A stretch of DNA of 64,000 bases from positions 11,743,501-11,807,500 of the forward strand of contig NC_133397.1 in assembly GCF_047511655.1 (NCBI RefSeq). The letters are read 5' to 3'. The position numbers and the translations under genes are program-made. Source of the DNA: Castor canadensis. Taxonomy: Eukaryota; Chordata; Mammalia; Rodentia; Castoridae. Shown in pieces: positions 10,860 to 20,960 of the stretch. Within the stretch, counting starts at the first letter, position 1, and each line of letters opens with the position of its first letter. The notes beneath the pieces are model-generated. The model had not been told where the DNA came from and did not search any database. It was given only the letters and a program-made list of their open reading frames with translations.

Positions 10860-11160
10860 TGGTAGGTGTTTTTTAGGAAGAAAAAGAGGAAGGGATTCCA
10901 AGCAAGGGGATTGTCACAGACAAAGGTACAGTGATGCGGAAAATCATGGTGTCTGTAAAAGTAAGAAGTTTAAAAAGTCTGAAGTTTGTAAGAAATAACA
11001 CCAGGAGATAAGGCTGAAGAAGAGTTGGAAGTTGTTAGAGACAACCTTGAGTATTGGAGTTACAGTGTTTGGAATAAATGAGAGGAGATGGGTTGGGGAT
11101 TAAGTGTAGTGGGAAGGCTCCTTATTAGGCTTAGGCAGCAGCATTGAAGAGACAAAGGAA
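10860..11160 (-). repeat. L2 LINE fragment, antisense
   Basis: Antisense L2 words: 'gaagggattccaagcaaggg', 'cagacaaaggtacagtgatg' and 'caggagataaggctgaagaa'. Diverged but in consensus order. Confidence 0.55.
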
Positions 11161-11764
11161 GCACTAGTATGGGTTACAGCCCCCTCCTCTACTCTACAGA
11201 CACTAGGAGGGGGAAGACTGCACTCCACTAATTCCTCCAACTCTTACAGCAACATCTGTATAAACCCCTGGAAGGGATCTAATGGGATCTAATGGAAGGG
11301 ATCTAATTAAATTTCTTGAACTACTTCTCAAGATCATTTTATTGGCTGTATACAGACATGCATCTACTTTTCTCTGCACATATGGTTGTGGAATGCATAT
11401 ATGTTTTAATAAATTAACATCTAGTTCTCATTTCTTCCAAGTTCATGGTATCTGCTTCTTATATCTATTTACAGTTAATTCCCTTTTTAACCTCACATAA
11501 TATGTTCACTGTAGTAAAAATATTTTAAGTTTACAAAGATTTTATACATATATAATTTGCCAGAATTTAAAAATTAGGGGAATTTAAGCTGAATGGCCAT
11601 AGTTGAGGTTACCATTTAATTAGACTTCTTACTTCTAATCTTTACTTTTTGTAGTATCTTTAAAGTGTAGAGACTTTTATGCTACCTTATGTGAAATATT
11701 TAATACACAAATACATAAATTTTGACAATTTCCATCTTTACAAGAAATCACCAACAGATCAGAA
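11161..11764. other. Unique sequence with a small tandem duplication
   Basis: Mostly AT-rich unique sequence. The 10-mer GGGATCTAAT occurs three times between 11274 and 11307. Confidence 0.5.
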
Positions 11765-11860
11765 AAATAAAATCACCCAACTAAGCTCAACCAGTTAGTA
11801 GCAAAATCAAGAATCAAACTTGGGTCACCCCAGGCCAAACTGTGTGTTCATCCCCTTTCC
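11765..11860 (-). repeat. MIR SINE fragment, antisense
   Basis: 'ccaactaagctcaaccagtt', 'agcaaaatcaagaatcaaac' and 'ttgggtcaccccaggcc' follow reversed MIR order. Confidence 0.65.
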
Positions 11861-12109
11861 TTCTGCCACCTCCCTATAACCAAAGCCAGTAACAGTCTTT
11901 ATGTCTTCATACTTTCAAAATCACAATCGATACCATGACTCGCTTCAACTTCATTATTTTTTTAAAATGTAGTTTTCATGGAAAACTTCTCTCCCATTCC
12001 AAGATTTATAATACTCCTTTTGGGACCTGAAGCAGATTTTTTTTCTTAGCCAAACTGATGGCTAGCTTTGATTGGGAAAACCTGAAATTTTCCCTCTCCA
12101 ATCTGTTTA

Positions 12110-12262
12110 GCAGATTGAAAGAAGGGGGAAGAGAGAGAGGAGGAATGGAAATACAATGGAGGGGATGAACTTGTTCAAAGTGCACTGTATGCATGTATGG
12201 ATTTATCACAATGAACCCCCCCTCATATTATTAGTGTATGATAAATTTTAAAAGGAAAGAGT
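12110..12262 (+). mobile_element. LINE-1 3' end, older rodent type
   Basis: A purine-rich stretch is followed by 'gttcaaagtgcactgtatgc', 'atgtatggatttatcacaat' and an A-rich end. This layout is shared with the L1 3' ends at 39640-40230 and 42780-43190. Confidence 0.65.
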
Positions 12263-13040
12263 GTACTATGTAGTCAGAACATTAGATCAAGCAAATACTT
12301 CAAGGTTATTGAACTATTTATTCATTAACCAAAGTCACTATAAGGATGGAGACATCCATGCTACACACTTTTGTAAGTACTTTGTATACTGGAGTGTATT
12401 TTATTTACTTAGCAATAAATATTCACTTAACATATTTTTGAGATCTATGGAGCTAATTTCATTGGTCATATCAGGGAAATATATCATCCCTTTCTATTTT
12501 CATTGTTGTGGTTTTTATATTTTGTGTGACCAAAAAATGTGTGGGATTTATCACTCCTTAATTCACTACATACAACTTTCTATCAGACATGTTCAAACAT
12601 GTTTTCCCAATTTGCCTTCAAACCACTGTAAGAGATGTTTCCTTTTCTAGGTATGCTGAAAACAATAACAAACTTATCCATTATCATTCAGTCAGGTAGA
12701 AGCAGAACCAGAGTTGGAAATGAGCATTCTCCTAGTTTTTTCTACTACATCGCATCAGGAGATCTTTGAGATCTTGGCTGGAGGAGGAGTCCATACAATG
12801 AAGAAGAAGGGGAAGTGGAGCCAGAATCTACCTTCTACTATTGAATATAGTCCATAGCCAGTCACCTCTCCCTGTGGTGGTGTCCATATTCCCCCCACAG
12901 GTACTAGTTGTCAAAGACCAGAAGAGGGAAAGTTTTTAAACATGGTGAAGACTGGACCTTGGAAAAGAACATGATTTAAATCACCAAAGAGAGGAACAGA
13001 AGGGAAGTATGTCTTGATGGAGTGTCTATAAAAGTGTTTA
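12263..13040. other. Unique sequence, nothing recognised
   Basis: A 129-codon plus-strand frame (12261-12650) is the longest here. Its translation is low-complexity aromatic and hydrophobic, has no family motif, and starts in the L1 tail. A faint MIR-like word lies near 12700. Confidence 0.45.
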
Positions 13041-13044
13041 TGAT

Positions 13045-13220
13045 CTATAGAGGCATTCTGCTAGACATTTTCATTTGCATAATTTCATGAAACTTCTTAA
13101 TATACCATATAACCAGTCCCCCTTTAGAGATGAACAAACTGAAGTTTAGATGGTAATAAATGTCTTGCCTCAAATCACTCAGTGGTAAAAGCAAAACTAA
13201 ACTTGGTTGGGTGCCTGCAA
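13045..13220 (-). repeat. MIR SINE, antisense
   Basis: 'gcataatttcatgaaacttc', 'ccctttagagatgaacaaac', 'tgaagtttagatgg' and 'caaatcactcagtggtaaaa' follow reversed MIR order. Confidence 0.75.
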
Positions 13221-13688
13221 TGAGTCCGTTCTGGGTATTGAAGAGAAAATAGTGCTTAATACCGGACAAATGTTCTACAGAAAGAATAATTTCCAAAGTG
13301 AAGACTCCAGTCAGGCTGGGATATCATGAAAGCTCCTTAAGTCCTTGAAGGAAGAAGCATCTGAATATAGGTGGTGACATGATTCAATATGGCTCCAACA
13401 CTCACATAAGTAAAAGTATTAGAAAAGTAGGTAGAATTTTTAGTGTTTTTAATCTAAGAAGTTTATACATGCTTCTGCAGGTATGGTGGCTACAAACATC
13501 ATGAAGCAGGGAGGGCTAGAATCCATCAAACTCTCTTTTTGACTAAGAGTAGTTTCTGTAAAAATGAGACAAGATTCTAGAATAAAGAAATCTGTGGAAT
13601 GTATTCAGATCCAGATTACAAGACGAAGGTATATATGTGATATATTTTCTTAAGTGCCCAACACCGTGGTAGTCTATGAATGCTAGGT
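13221..13688. other. Unique sequence, nothing recognised
   Basis: No repeat or exon signature. Confidence 0.45.
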
Positions 13689-13896
13689 GCTTTAGACAAA
13701 CATGAATAGGATGTTTCAGACTGAGTTCCCTAGAAGCAGAGCCAGAAATGAGAGTTTTCATTCAAGGGGGTTTTCCTGAGGACAACAGAGAGAAGTAGGA
13801 TGACTTATTATAGGTTCAAATTTGACTGAATTAAGGGATACCTAGATAGCCAGTAAAGCATTATTGGGTGTGTCTGTGAGAATATTTCAAGAGGAA

Positions 13897-14231
13897 ACGA
13901 CTTCATCCCACAGTTGTCTCAGCACTTCCCTACACCTCTGCTGTACCTTCCAGCAAAAAGACACTCTTCACCTCCAACCTTTCCCATTGGGGGAAGAAGA
14001 CATTCTAAATAGTTCTCACTCATTCTTGTTTCTATGGAAAAAGTGAATAACTTCTATCTACAGCAGCATCTCCTGAAGATTTGCTTCTCCCATCTCTGGA
14101 GAGAAGGGAAGAGAAAGCACACAACAGAGAAGTTCTTTGAACTGCCCAGAGTTTATGAATTACTTTCATTGTTTCTGTTGCTTTGTGATGACCAAAAGAA
14201 TGAGACTGAAGAAAAAAAAAAGGGGGATGGA
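13897..14231. other. Unidentified 335-base insert within the LTR, A-run at its end
   Basis: This segment interrupts the LTR consensus between its two recognisable halves. It ends with a run of about ten A at 14211-14221. That fits a retroposed sequence, but I could not identify a source or see a clear target-site duplication. The frame at 14034-14315 crosses from the insert into the LTR and is not a credible gene. Confidence 0.4.
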
Positions 14232-14589
14232 ATGAGAGTCAGTAGACTGAGTGGAAAAGATCCACAGTCAATGTGGGCAGATAGGATGAAATCTCTCTTT
14301 CTCTCTTGGAGCTGAGACATACTTCTCCTGTCCTTACACATCAGAACTTCAGGTTCTCCTTCCATACTGTAAGCCTCACACCAGTACTCTCCTGCTTCTG
14401 AGAATTCTTAGGCCTTATGCCTCAGACTGAACATTGCTCTCCATTGGCTTCCCTTGTTCTGAGGACTCTGGATTTGACCTGAGTCATATCACTGGTTTCT
14501 CTGGTTCTCCAGCTTGAAAATAATCTATTATGGCACTCTTTCTGTAATATGTCAGCCAATTCCCCTAATAAATCCTCTGTCATCCATCA

Positions 14590-14645
14590 ATCTGTCTTTC
14601 TGTCTGTCTGTTTGCATACCTATCTGTCTACCTGTCTGTTTATCA
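14590..14645 (+). repeat. Imperfect (TCTG)n tract
   Basis: Interrupted TCTG/TGTC units sit where the LTR consensus normally has an AT-rich tetranucleotide stretch. Confidence 0.75.
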
Positions 14646-14999
14646 TATATTCTATTAACTCTGACTCTCTGAAGAATACTGACTAATACAGGAATGAAAC
14701 AGCTAAGCTAGAGTGTGGCCTCAAGTAGAGATATGCTTCAATATGGTTCTAACTAGAAACTCAAGCCACAATTTGTAGCATGAATTCCACCTACCTGGAG
14801 GGGAGAATTTATTCGTGTTTGGCTGACGGCCATTCTCAGAGAAGAGCAGGCTATGAATTATTATCAGTAGCTAGGAGATGGTGTAGCATCTGATAAAGAG
14901 GACTGGAACTAGCACCATGAGTTTTGTTTCAGCAATGGCTTTCAAAGTGCATTGCAAGTTCTCAGGCCCCATGCAGAGACATCCTCAAGCTCAAGCTGG

Positions 15000-15110
15000 G
15001 AAAATAAAATAGCCAAGGTTTAGACAGCTTTATTGCTGCTCAAGGCCACATAACTAGTCAGTTCTTCAATTCAAATTAAATTTAAATTTACTTGGGCTCC
15101 AAACCTATGC
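15000..15110 (-). repeat. MIR-like fragment, antisense
   Basis: 'gctcaaggccacataactag' followed by 'tcagttcttcaattcaaatt' resembles reversed MIR. Confidence 0.5.
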
Positions 15111-15124
15111 TTTTTTCTCTTTGC

Positions 15125-15265
15125 AAGTATTTCTCAAAATGTAACCACTTGATCACCTGCAACTGAATGACCTGCTGCATCTCTAGAGCTTGGACTCCAG
15201 GAATCAGACTGGTAATGAGTCCCCCAGGTGATTTTGCACTATGTTTCTGAGGACCACTCATCTGT
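15125..15265 (+). mobile_element. MER5-like hAT-Charlie DNA transposon remnant
   Basis: Begins 'tatttctcaaaatgtaacca', has 'ggaatcagactgg' and 'cccccaggtgatttt', and ends near 'ctgaggaccactc'. This is the MER5 order of ends and middle, diverged. Confidence 0.5.
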
Positions 15266-15463
15266 ACCATGTCACTTCTCTGACAACATAACTAGGAACC
15301 ACTCTGAGAAGACTCATTCACTTTGAAAGGAAAGGCCACATTCCACAGATGTCAGGACTAGACCACTGTGGGAGAAATAAGAAAGGGAGATGCTTTATTG
15401 ATTATCTTAAGCCCTGTCCACAGGATTCTATTTTTTTAAACTAAACTTCTCAAACATACTGCG

Positions 15464-15840
15464 TGGCCATTATGAGTTTAATTGTGTATCCCAAAAATAT
15501 ACGCTGAAGTGCTAACACTCACAATGCGACCTTTTGGGGAAATGGGTCACTACAGGTGTAACTAGTTACATTGAGGTCATACCAGAGAAGTGTAACCCTT
15601 AGTTCAATATGACTTCTGTCCTTACTAAGAAAGGGAAAGAAAATATGAAGATAGGAAGAGCACCATACAACAGAAGCAGAAACTGAAGTGGTTCAGCTAC
15701 AGGGAAACAAGGGATTCTATCGGAGTCCCATGGACACCATAAAACTTCCTCCAGAACAGTGAAGATAAATTCTGTTGCTTTAATCCAGACAGTCTGTGGT
15801 ACTTTGTACAGGGCATCCCCAGGAAACTAATAGGACAGCT
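15464..15840 (+). mobile_element. MLT1-type ERVL-MaLR LTR
   Basis: A near full-length LTR. It contains 'tgtgtatcccaaaaatatac', 'gtgtaactagttacattgag', 'gaggtcataccagagaagtg', 'tcaatatgacttctgtcctt', 'gtctgtggtactttgtacag' and a final 'aactaataggaca'. All follow the MLT1 consensus order. No internal retroviral coding sequence is attached, so it is a solo LTR. Confidence 0.85.
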
Positions 15841-16760
15841 AATGATGGATGGGGAATTTCAGCGCTTTGCCCTGCAGCTTACGCCACTCCCACCGCTTCC
15901 ATTGTTCTTTAGTAAGAGCTGGGCTCCAAATCTCTGGCCACATGTTCTCAAATCCAAACAGTGGCTGTCTGCACAGAAGGCTAATGAATGCTCCTTGAAT
16001 TTCAGGCCACCCGGTCCTCCACTGTCGATGTGTGAATCAGTGCTGAGGATCAGCCGTGTGTCTCCTGTTGCCTATATAGGGAGCACTACCAAGGCATACT
16101 CTTGCTGCAGACTACACACAAATTGTATCAAAACAAGAAACTTGTGGTAGAAGAAAGGTTATCAGTCTTCTGTAGAGGGGTTAAAATTTACATATAGATA
16201 TAACATATGACATTTTAAAAAACACTGCCTCTGAGTAGTTGTCAGTTGCAAGGGCCAAATCTCAAGGCCAGAAACCTTTCGATGTTGAAAGGTTCATGTT
16301 GCCTGACAGGCCCCAAACATTTGTAAATCAGGGATTAAAGCTAGTACAAGTTGCAGAAGGAAAGGCTACGCCCAATTCCCCTTCTGACATCTCAGAATAA
16401 ATGTCTGTTCTTGCAGAGGCACATTCTGAGCCTGAATCCCAGGGTGAGTCAGACAAGTGCCCTTTTTTTTAAGATAATAGTGAAGTCAGGCCTTACAGAA
16501 TTGTTAGTCAGCAAAACTCAATTTTTGGTAAGGTCATGCTCTAGGAAAGGAAGTGAAGAAATATGAAACCAGATTTAGGGGTGCCAGAGACCAGAAACTG
16601 CAAAGTACAAAGGAGAAAGATCCAAGCTGTGCTTCTCTGGCCTGAGGTGGACAGAGAAAGCAGGAGCAAGCAGAATAAAAATAAGTATCCGCTCATTTTG
16701 CAAAATTCCACGAGTCCCTTCCAACTGTACGATCTGCCTCAAAGTGCTGTCTTCCCCACT
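15841..16760. other. Unique sequence, nothing recognised
   Basis: Somewhat more GC-balanced than average. Frames at 15842-16150 and 16351-16566 have no recognised family and overlap no convincing splice pair. Confidence 0.45.
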
Positions 16761-16764
16761 GCAC

Positions 16765-17705
16765 AACTATTAGAATGCCCAAAATCCAGACACTGATACC
16801 AAGTGCTGGTGACAATGTAAGCAACAGGAACATTCTGTCATTGGAAGTAGCTTGGCTGTTTCTTACATAACTGAACAGACTCCTTCCATACAATGCAGCA
16901 ATCGTGATCTTTGGTAATTATTTCTGCTTGCCAAAACCTGTATAATCAAAATAACCTTCAATAGGTGAATGGGTAAATTAACCATAGTACACCCAAACAA
17001 CGAAATACTCGGATCTAGAAAAAGTACACTATCAAGCAATAAAAAGACATGGAGGAAATTTAAAATAATGTTCACTTAGTAATATGTAAAGAAGTTGATC
17101 TGGAAAAGGTGTGTACTATGCGATTCTAGCCATACAGTGTCTTGGAAAAGGCAGAACTATAAACAAAGTAATGTCAGCTGCCCAGGTTGTTAGAAAGAAG
17201 TGAATAGGCAGAATATGAGGACTTTTAAGACAGTGGGACTATTCTCTACAACATTAGAAGGGTGGATACAAGTCATTATATATTTATCAAAGCCAAAAAC
17301 TGTATAATATCAAGAGTGAGCCCTAGGCAGGCATGGTGTCTCATGCCTGTTATCCCAGTTCTGTGGAGGGTATAAACAGGAGGATCATGGTGCAGACCAG
17401 CCTGGGCAGAACCTTATTCAAAAAATAAAGCAAAAAGGGTTGGGGTAGGGTTCTGTTGATAGAAAGCAAGCATAAGGCCCTGAGATCAAACCCTAATACC
17501 ACCAAAAAAGAGAAAAGGAGTGAGCTCTACAGACTATGATGTGTCAACATAAGCTCATGGTTATAACAAATGTACCACGCTAGCCGAGCATTTTGATAAT
17601 GGGGGAAGTTATACATATGAAGACAATGAGTATATAGAAGTCCCTATACATTCTGCTCAATTTTGCTGTGAATCTAGCACTTGTCCAAACACATAATGTC
17701 TTAAA
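16765..17705 (+). mobile_element. Old L1M-type LINE-1 3' end, split by a SINE
   Basis: ORF2 C-terminal and 3' UTR sequence with 'actattagaatgcccaaaat', 'tcaataggtgaatgggtaaa', 'aaaaagacatggaggaaatt', 'gggtggatacaagtcattat', 'gatgtgtcaacataagctca' and 'caattttgctgtgaatctag', ending in an A-run at 17702. Stops and frameshifts are many. The SINE at 17325-17517 interrupts it. Confidence 0.8.
17325..17517 (+). mobile_element. Composite B1-ID SINE with target-site duplication
   Basis: The B1-like half runs from 'ggcaggcatggtgtctcatg' to 'gcagaccagcctgggcag', then an A-rich linker. The ID-like half ends 'cctgagatcaaaccctaata' plus 'ccaccaaaaaag'. Flanks 17314-17324 and 17518-17528 match at 10 of 11 bases (GAGTGAGCyCT). 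The insertion is younger than the L1M it splits. Confidence 0.88.
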
Positions 17706-18434
17706 AAAAAACAATTTTACAAGTTATCAGATTGCTTTTACTGCCAAATGACCTTTCTCTCTTCCTTAGCACTAACCCCTCCTTCAGCCAGCTTTCTGTC
17801 TTTCTACATGCCAGTCAGTCCTTACTCCATAGTCTCAGAGTTTCAGCCTGTCATCCCCTGACTACTGGCTGGGTCCTGGATGCAGAGACAGATATACAAC
17901 AGAGCCCTGCAGTGTGGGGCAGAAACTTCTCCTCTCGCAGTTTCTTCCATATGATGATGAATTTTAAAAGCTTTGGAGCAAGAGAGCTGCTGCTGTACAT
18001 CTCCTGTTGGTCACCAGATAGGAGATGAAACAAAATATGACCAAAAAATAAGTTTGTTCTGTTGCCTTTCTGTAGCTTTCAACAGTCCTTTCAGACCTGG
18101 TAGCGTAAGCTCAGAGATAACCACTGGTTATTACATAGCTAGGACACAGGATCAGGGATTATAGCATTTAAATAAATAACTTTTAGTCCTAAGACAGCTT
18201 TCTTTGAATTTGGCCTCACTTCAATTAGAACTTTCCTTTGCTTTAAAATTCTAACAGAGCTCACTAAGCAAAGAACAGAAGCTCAAAATGATTAAGAAAC
18301 TCCAGGCTGGCCATGTGGTTCAAGCAATTATGGTATTCTATGTCCTGCTTTATTGACTATATCCAAAGCAGATAGGTTTTTGTAAGATACTATTACTATT
18401 TCCTTCATTTCTCTCCCATCAATGGCACCCCTAC
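17706..18434. other. Unique sequence, nothing recognised
   Basis: Frames at 17732-18028 and 17851-18033 overlap on opposite strands with no recognised family. A weak ID-like word lies at 18305-18335. Confidence 0.45.
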
Positions 18435-18660
18435 TTTTCCATACACTGTGTCAGGCTGTGGGAATAAAGTCATGAAAAAGATGCTGTATTTGTCCTAATG
18501 TGCTAGTATCAGTGGAAGGAAAACAGATATCACAGCAAGTACTATGGCAGAAATGAGAAAGGCAGTGTATGCCTGAGGGTTAACAACTCTACATAAAGAT
18601 GAATGAAGGTCAAAGTCTGTCAGACCTTCACACAGAAGAGTAATAAAGGGGGGTGGGGGA
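18435..18660 (-). repeat. L2 LINE fragment, antisense
   Basis: 'cactgtgtcaggctgtggga', 'aaagtcatgaaaaagatgct', 'aaaacagatatcacagcaag' and 'tactatggcagaaatga' match antisense L2 order. Confidence 0.6.
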
Positions 18661-18841
18661 GTAGGAGTGAGAATCAGCAAGGGAGAAAAGTTAGGTCCTT
18701 AGATAAAAGAGAAGCAAAATCTATGGCATTTTTCAGACATCAATAACAACTTCAAATATGGCTGAGGAAAGATAAAAAGAGAAGAAGGAAGAGATAAAGA
18801 AGTACCTGAATATGAAGAGCATTTTAAAATTGAAAGCACAA

Positions 18842-19553
18842 TTTTTTTTCTTTTATTATTCATATGTGCATACAAGGCTTGGTCATTTCTCCCCCCTGCC
18901 CCCACCCCCTCCCTTACCACCCACTCCTCCCCCTCCCTCTCCCCCCCAACCCCCTCAATACCCAGCAGAAACTATTTTGCCCTTATTTCTAATTTTGTTG
19001 TAGAGAGAGTATATGAAATAATAGGAAGGAACAAGGGTTTTTGCTGGTTGAGATAAGGATAGCTATACAGGGCATTGACTCACATTGATTTCCTGTGGGT
19101 GTGTGTTACCTTCTAGGTTAATTCTTTTTGATCTAACCTTTTCTCTAGTTCCTGGTCCCCTATTCCTATTGGCCTCAGTTGCTTTTAAGGTATCTGCTTT
19201 AGTTTCTCTGCGTTAAGGGCAACAAATGCTAGCTAATTTTTTAGGTGTCTTACCTATCCTCATCCCTCCCTTGTGTGCTCTCGCTTTATCATGTGATCAA
19301 AGTCCAATCCCATTGTTGTGTTTGCCCTTGATCTAATGTCCACATATGAGGGAGAACATACAATTTTTGGTTTTTTGAGCCAGGCTAACCTCACTCAGAA
19401 TGATGTTCTCCAATTCCATCCATTTACCAGCGAATGATAACATTTCGTTCTTCTTCATGGCTGCATAAAATTCCATTGTGTATAGATACCACATTTTCTT
19501 AATCCATTCGCCAGTAATGGGGCATCTTGGCTGTTTCCATAACTTGGCTATTG
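18842..19553 (-). mobile_element. Young LINE-1, 5'-truncated, minus strand
   Basis: The A-rich tail lies at 18842-18850 (T-run on the plus strand). The 3' UTR with a C-rich tract on the plus strand runs to about 19335. ORF2's last codons run to 19553. An exact 10-bp target-site duplication, GAAAGCACAA, is at 18832-18841 and 19554-19563. Length is about 712 bases, a standard 5' truncation. It is the same subfamily as the plus-strand UTR at 7472-7977. Confidence 0.93.
19333..19553 (-). pseudogene. LINE-1 ORF2 extreme C-terminus
   Basis: The minus-strand translation ends with WIKKMWYLYTMEFYAAMKK, NEMLSFAGKWMELENIILSE and a closing SLICGH before the stop, the usual end of ORF2 in mammalian LINE-1. 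About 70 codons remain and no catalytic region. The open frame continues upstream into unrelated flanking sequence up to 19677. Confidence 0.9.
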
Positions 19554-19563
19554 GAAAGCACAA

Positions 19564-20540
19564 ATTTTTATCTTGCAATGGAAAGCACTGGAAGCGTTTT
19601 AAACTCAGGAGTCTTGGGTAAGATAAAGTTCTGAAAATCGCTCTAGTAGCAATGTAAGAGATGGTTAGAGAGAACAAACCTGGAAGTGGGATAGGGAGAC
19701 TTGTTAAAATACTGTTGCAAATACCTAAGGAGCAGATTATTAACGTCTAGAGTCTAGGGTACTCATCTGAGAGGCAATAAGTTAAGCCTGCTTCTCTGAA
19801 AATTCTGCACTAAGTGAACTAATTTGGTACCAATTAGTACCAAAAAAAAAAAAAAGATGAATATATCCCAGAAAAATGCTTCCTTTTCTCAGCCTCTGTT
19901 CCTACCTGACATTCATGATACCAGCTTGACTAGAGTACTGTAATTAAAAACAAAATTCTGGAATAACAACTAGAGCCATTTTCCAATGTGGAGAAAAATA
20001 GTTTTAAATATTAATGGCCACTTTTTCCTGCTTGACCATTTTTCCATAATTGGTATCATTACACCATTAAATTGTGAAGCTGTCCTTAAAAGAGAGGTCA
20101 ATAAAGATCCCAATAGGAATCACGAGTTAAATCCTTAGCAGTGACTTCCTAACTAGTTTTTGGAAGCCCACAGCACAGAGGCAGTAACAAACCTATGTCT
20201 TGCCCAGCATGTAGAAAAAATGTTTTATTCTTTTCCAGATATATTTCCTACTCTTGGGTGACAATTCAAGCAGATCCATGATTTTCTGTTCACTCTTGGT
20301 TTTACTGGCAAGTTCTGTTTAAGTAATTAAGACTTTCTTTTAGGTAGTATAACTGTCTATGTGAGAGTAAAATCATCTCAACAAAAGCTGTGTCCCTTAC
20401 TCCATCGCAAATCCCATCCCTCTCCTCTAGCACGTTCTTCCTTAAACAAGGTTACAGATATACAGAGAAGCAAACGTCTTTTTCATTTCTTAAGTCCTGT
20501 TCTCATGGTCCATTTTAGTCTGTAACTGACTAGCCATGAT
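19564..20540. other. Unique sequence, nothing recognised
   Basis: A near-palindrome around GGTACC (19818-19838) is followed by a 14-base A-run at 19842-19855. Otherwise nothing. Confidence 0.5.
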
Positions 20541-20544
20541 GCAG

Positions 20545-20960
20545 TCTGCTGCGGTTTGGATGTGAAATTTCCCCTGAAGGTTCATGTGTTGGATGAAGGC
20601 TTAGTCCCCCAATTTGTGGATCCAGTCACTGAGAGATTATTGGATCTTGAGAGCTGTCACTTCAGTAGTGGATTAACAGACATAACTGAATGAACTACTG
20701 GGAGGTGTTAAAATCATCATATTGGAGGAAGTAAGTCACTAGGGATGTATTCTTGGAGCCTCTATCTTGTCTCAGACCTCTTTTTCACCATCTCTCTCTC
20801 ATTCCTGTCTACCATGAGGTGAGCGACTTTGTCCTCCATGTCAATTCACCATGATGTTCTACCTCATCACAAGCCCCCAACAATGAAGCCAGGGACCACA
20901 GAATGAAACCACTGAAACTATGAGTCAAAATAAAATTGTCTTCCTTTATTTAAACTATTT
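20545..20960 (+). mobile_element. Old LTR-like repeat (MaLR-type), plus strand
   Basis: Contains 'ctgcggtttggatgtgaaat', 'aggttcatgtgttggatga', 'ggaggaagtaagtcactagg', 'ctaccatgaggtgagcgac', 'accatgatgttctacctcat' and 'actatgagtcaaaataaaat', with the polyadenylation-like end typical of these LTRs. The exact subfamily is not certain. Confidence 0.65.

Larger units (their letters stand above)
13690..14692 (+). mobile_element. Old LTR-type repeat, split by an insertion
   Basis: The left part, 13815-13896, carries 'aagggatacctagatagcca' and 'gggtgtgtctgtgagaatat'. The right part, 14232-14692, carries 'gatccacagtcaatgtgggc', 'gttctccagcttg', 'gccaattcccctaataaatc' and ends 'ctgactaataca'. These are one contiguous mammalian LTR consensus in my memory, with the family name uncertain. 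The upstream piece 13690-13790 ('agttccctagaagcagagcc') may be a separate old element. Confidence 0.6.

Noticed and set aside
11270-11307. CRISPR-like or satellite array
   Set aside because: Only three short adjacent copies with no regular spacers, in clearly mammalian DNA.
12261-12650. 129-codon plus-strand frame
   Set aside because: It has AT-driven aromatic-rich composition with no motif, and the frame opens in the A-rich end of a LINE-1 tail.
14034-14315. 93-codon frame with a lysine-rich middle
   Set aside because: It crosses the A-run and the junction between insert and LTR; the lysine stretch is translated poly(A).
15464-15840. Provirus with coding genes near the LTRs
   Set aside because: The LTRs at 13.8, 15.5, 20.5, 37.1 and 63.4 kb differ in family or orientation and no gag, pol or env-like frame lies between them. 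They are solo relics.
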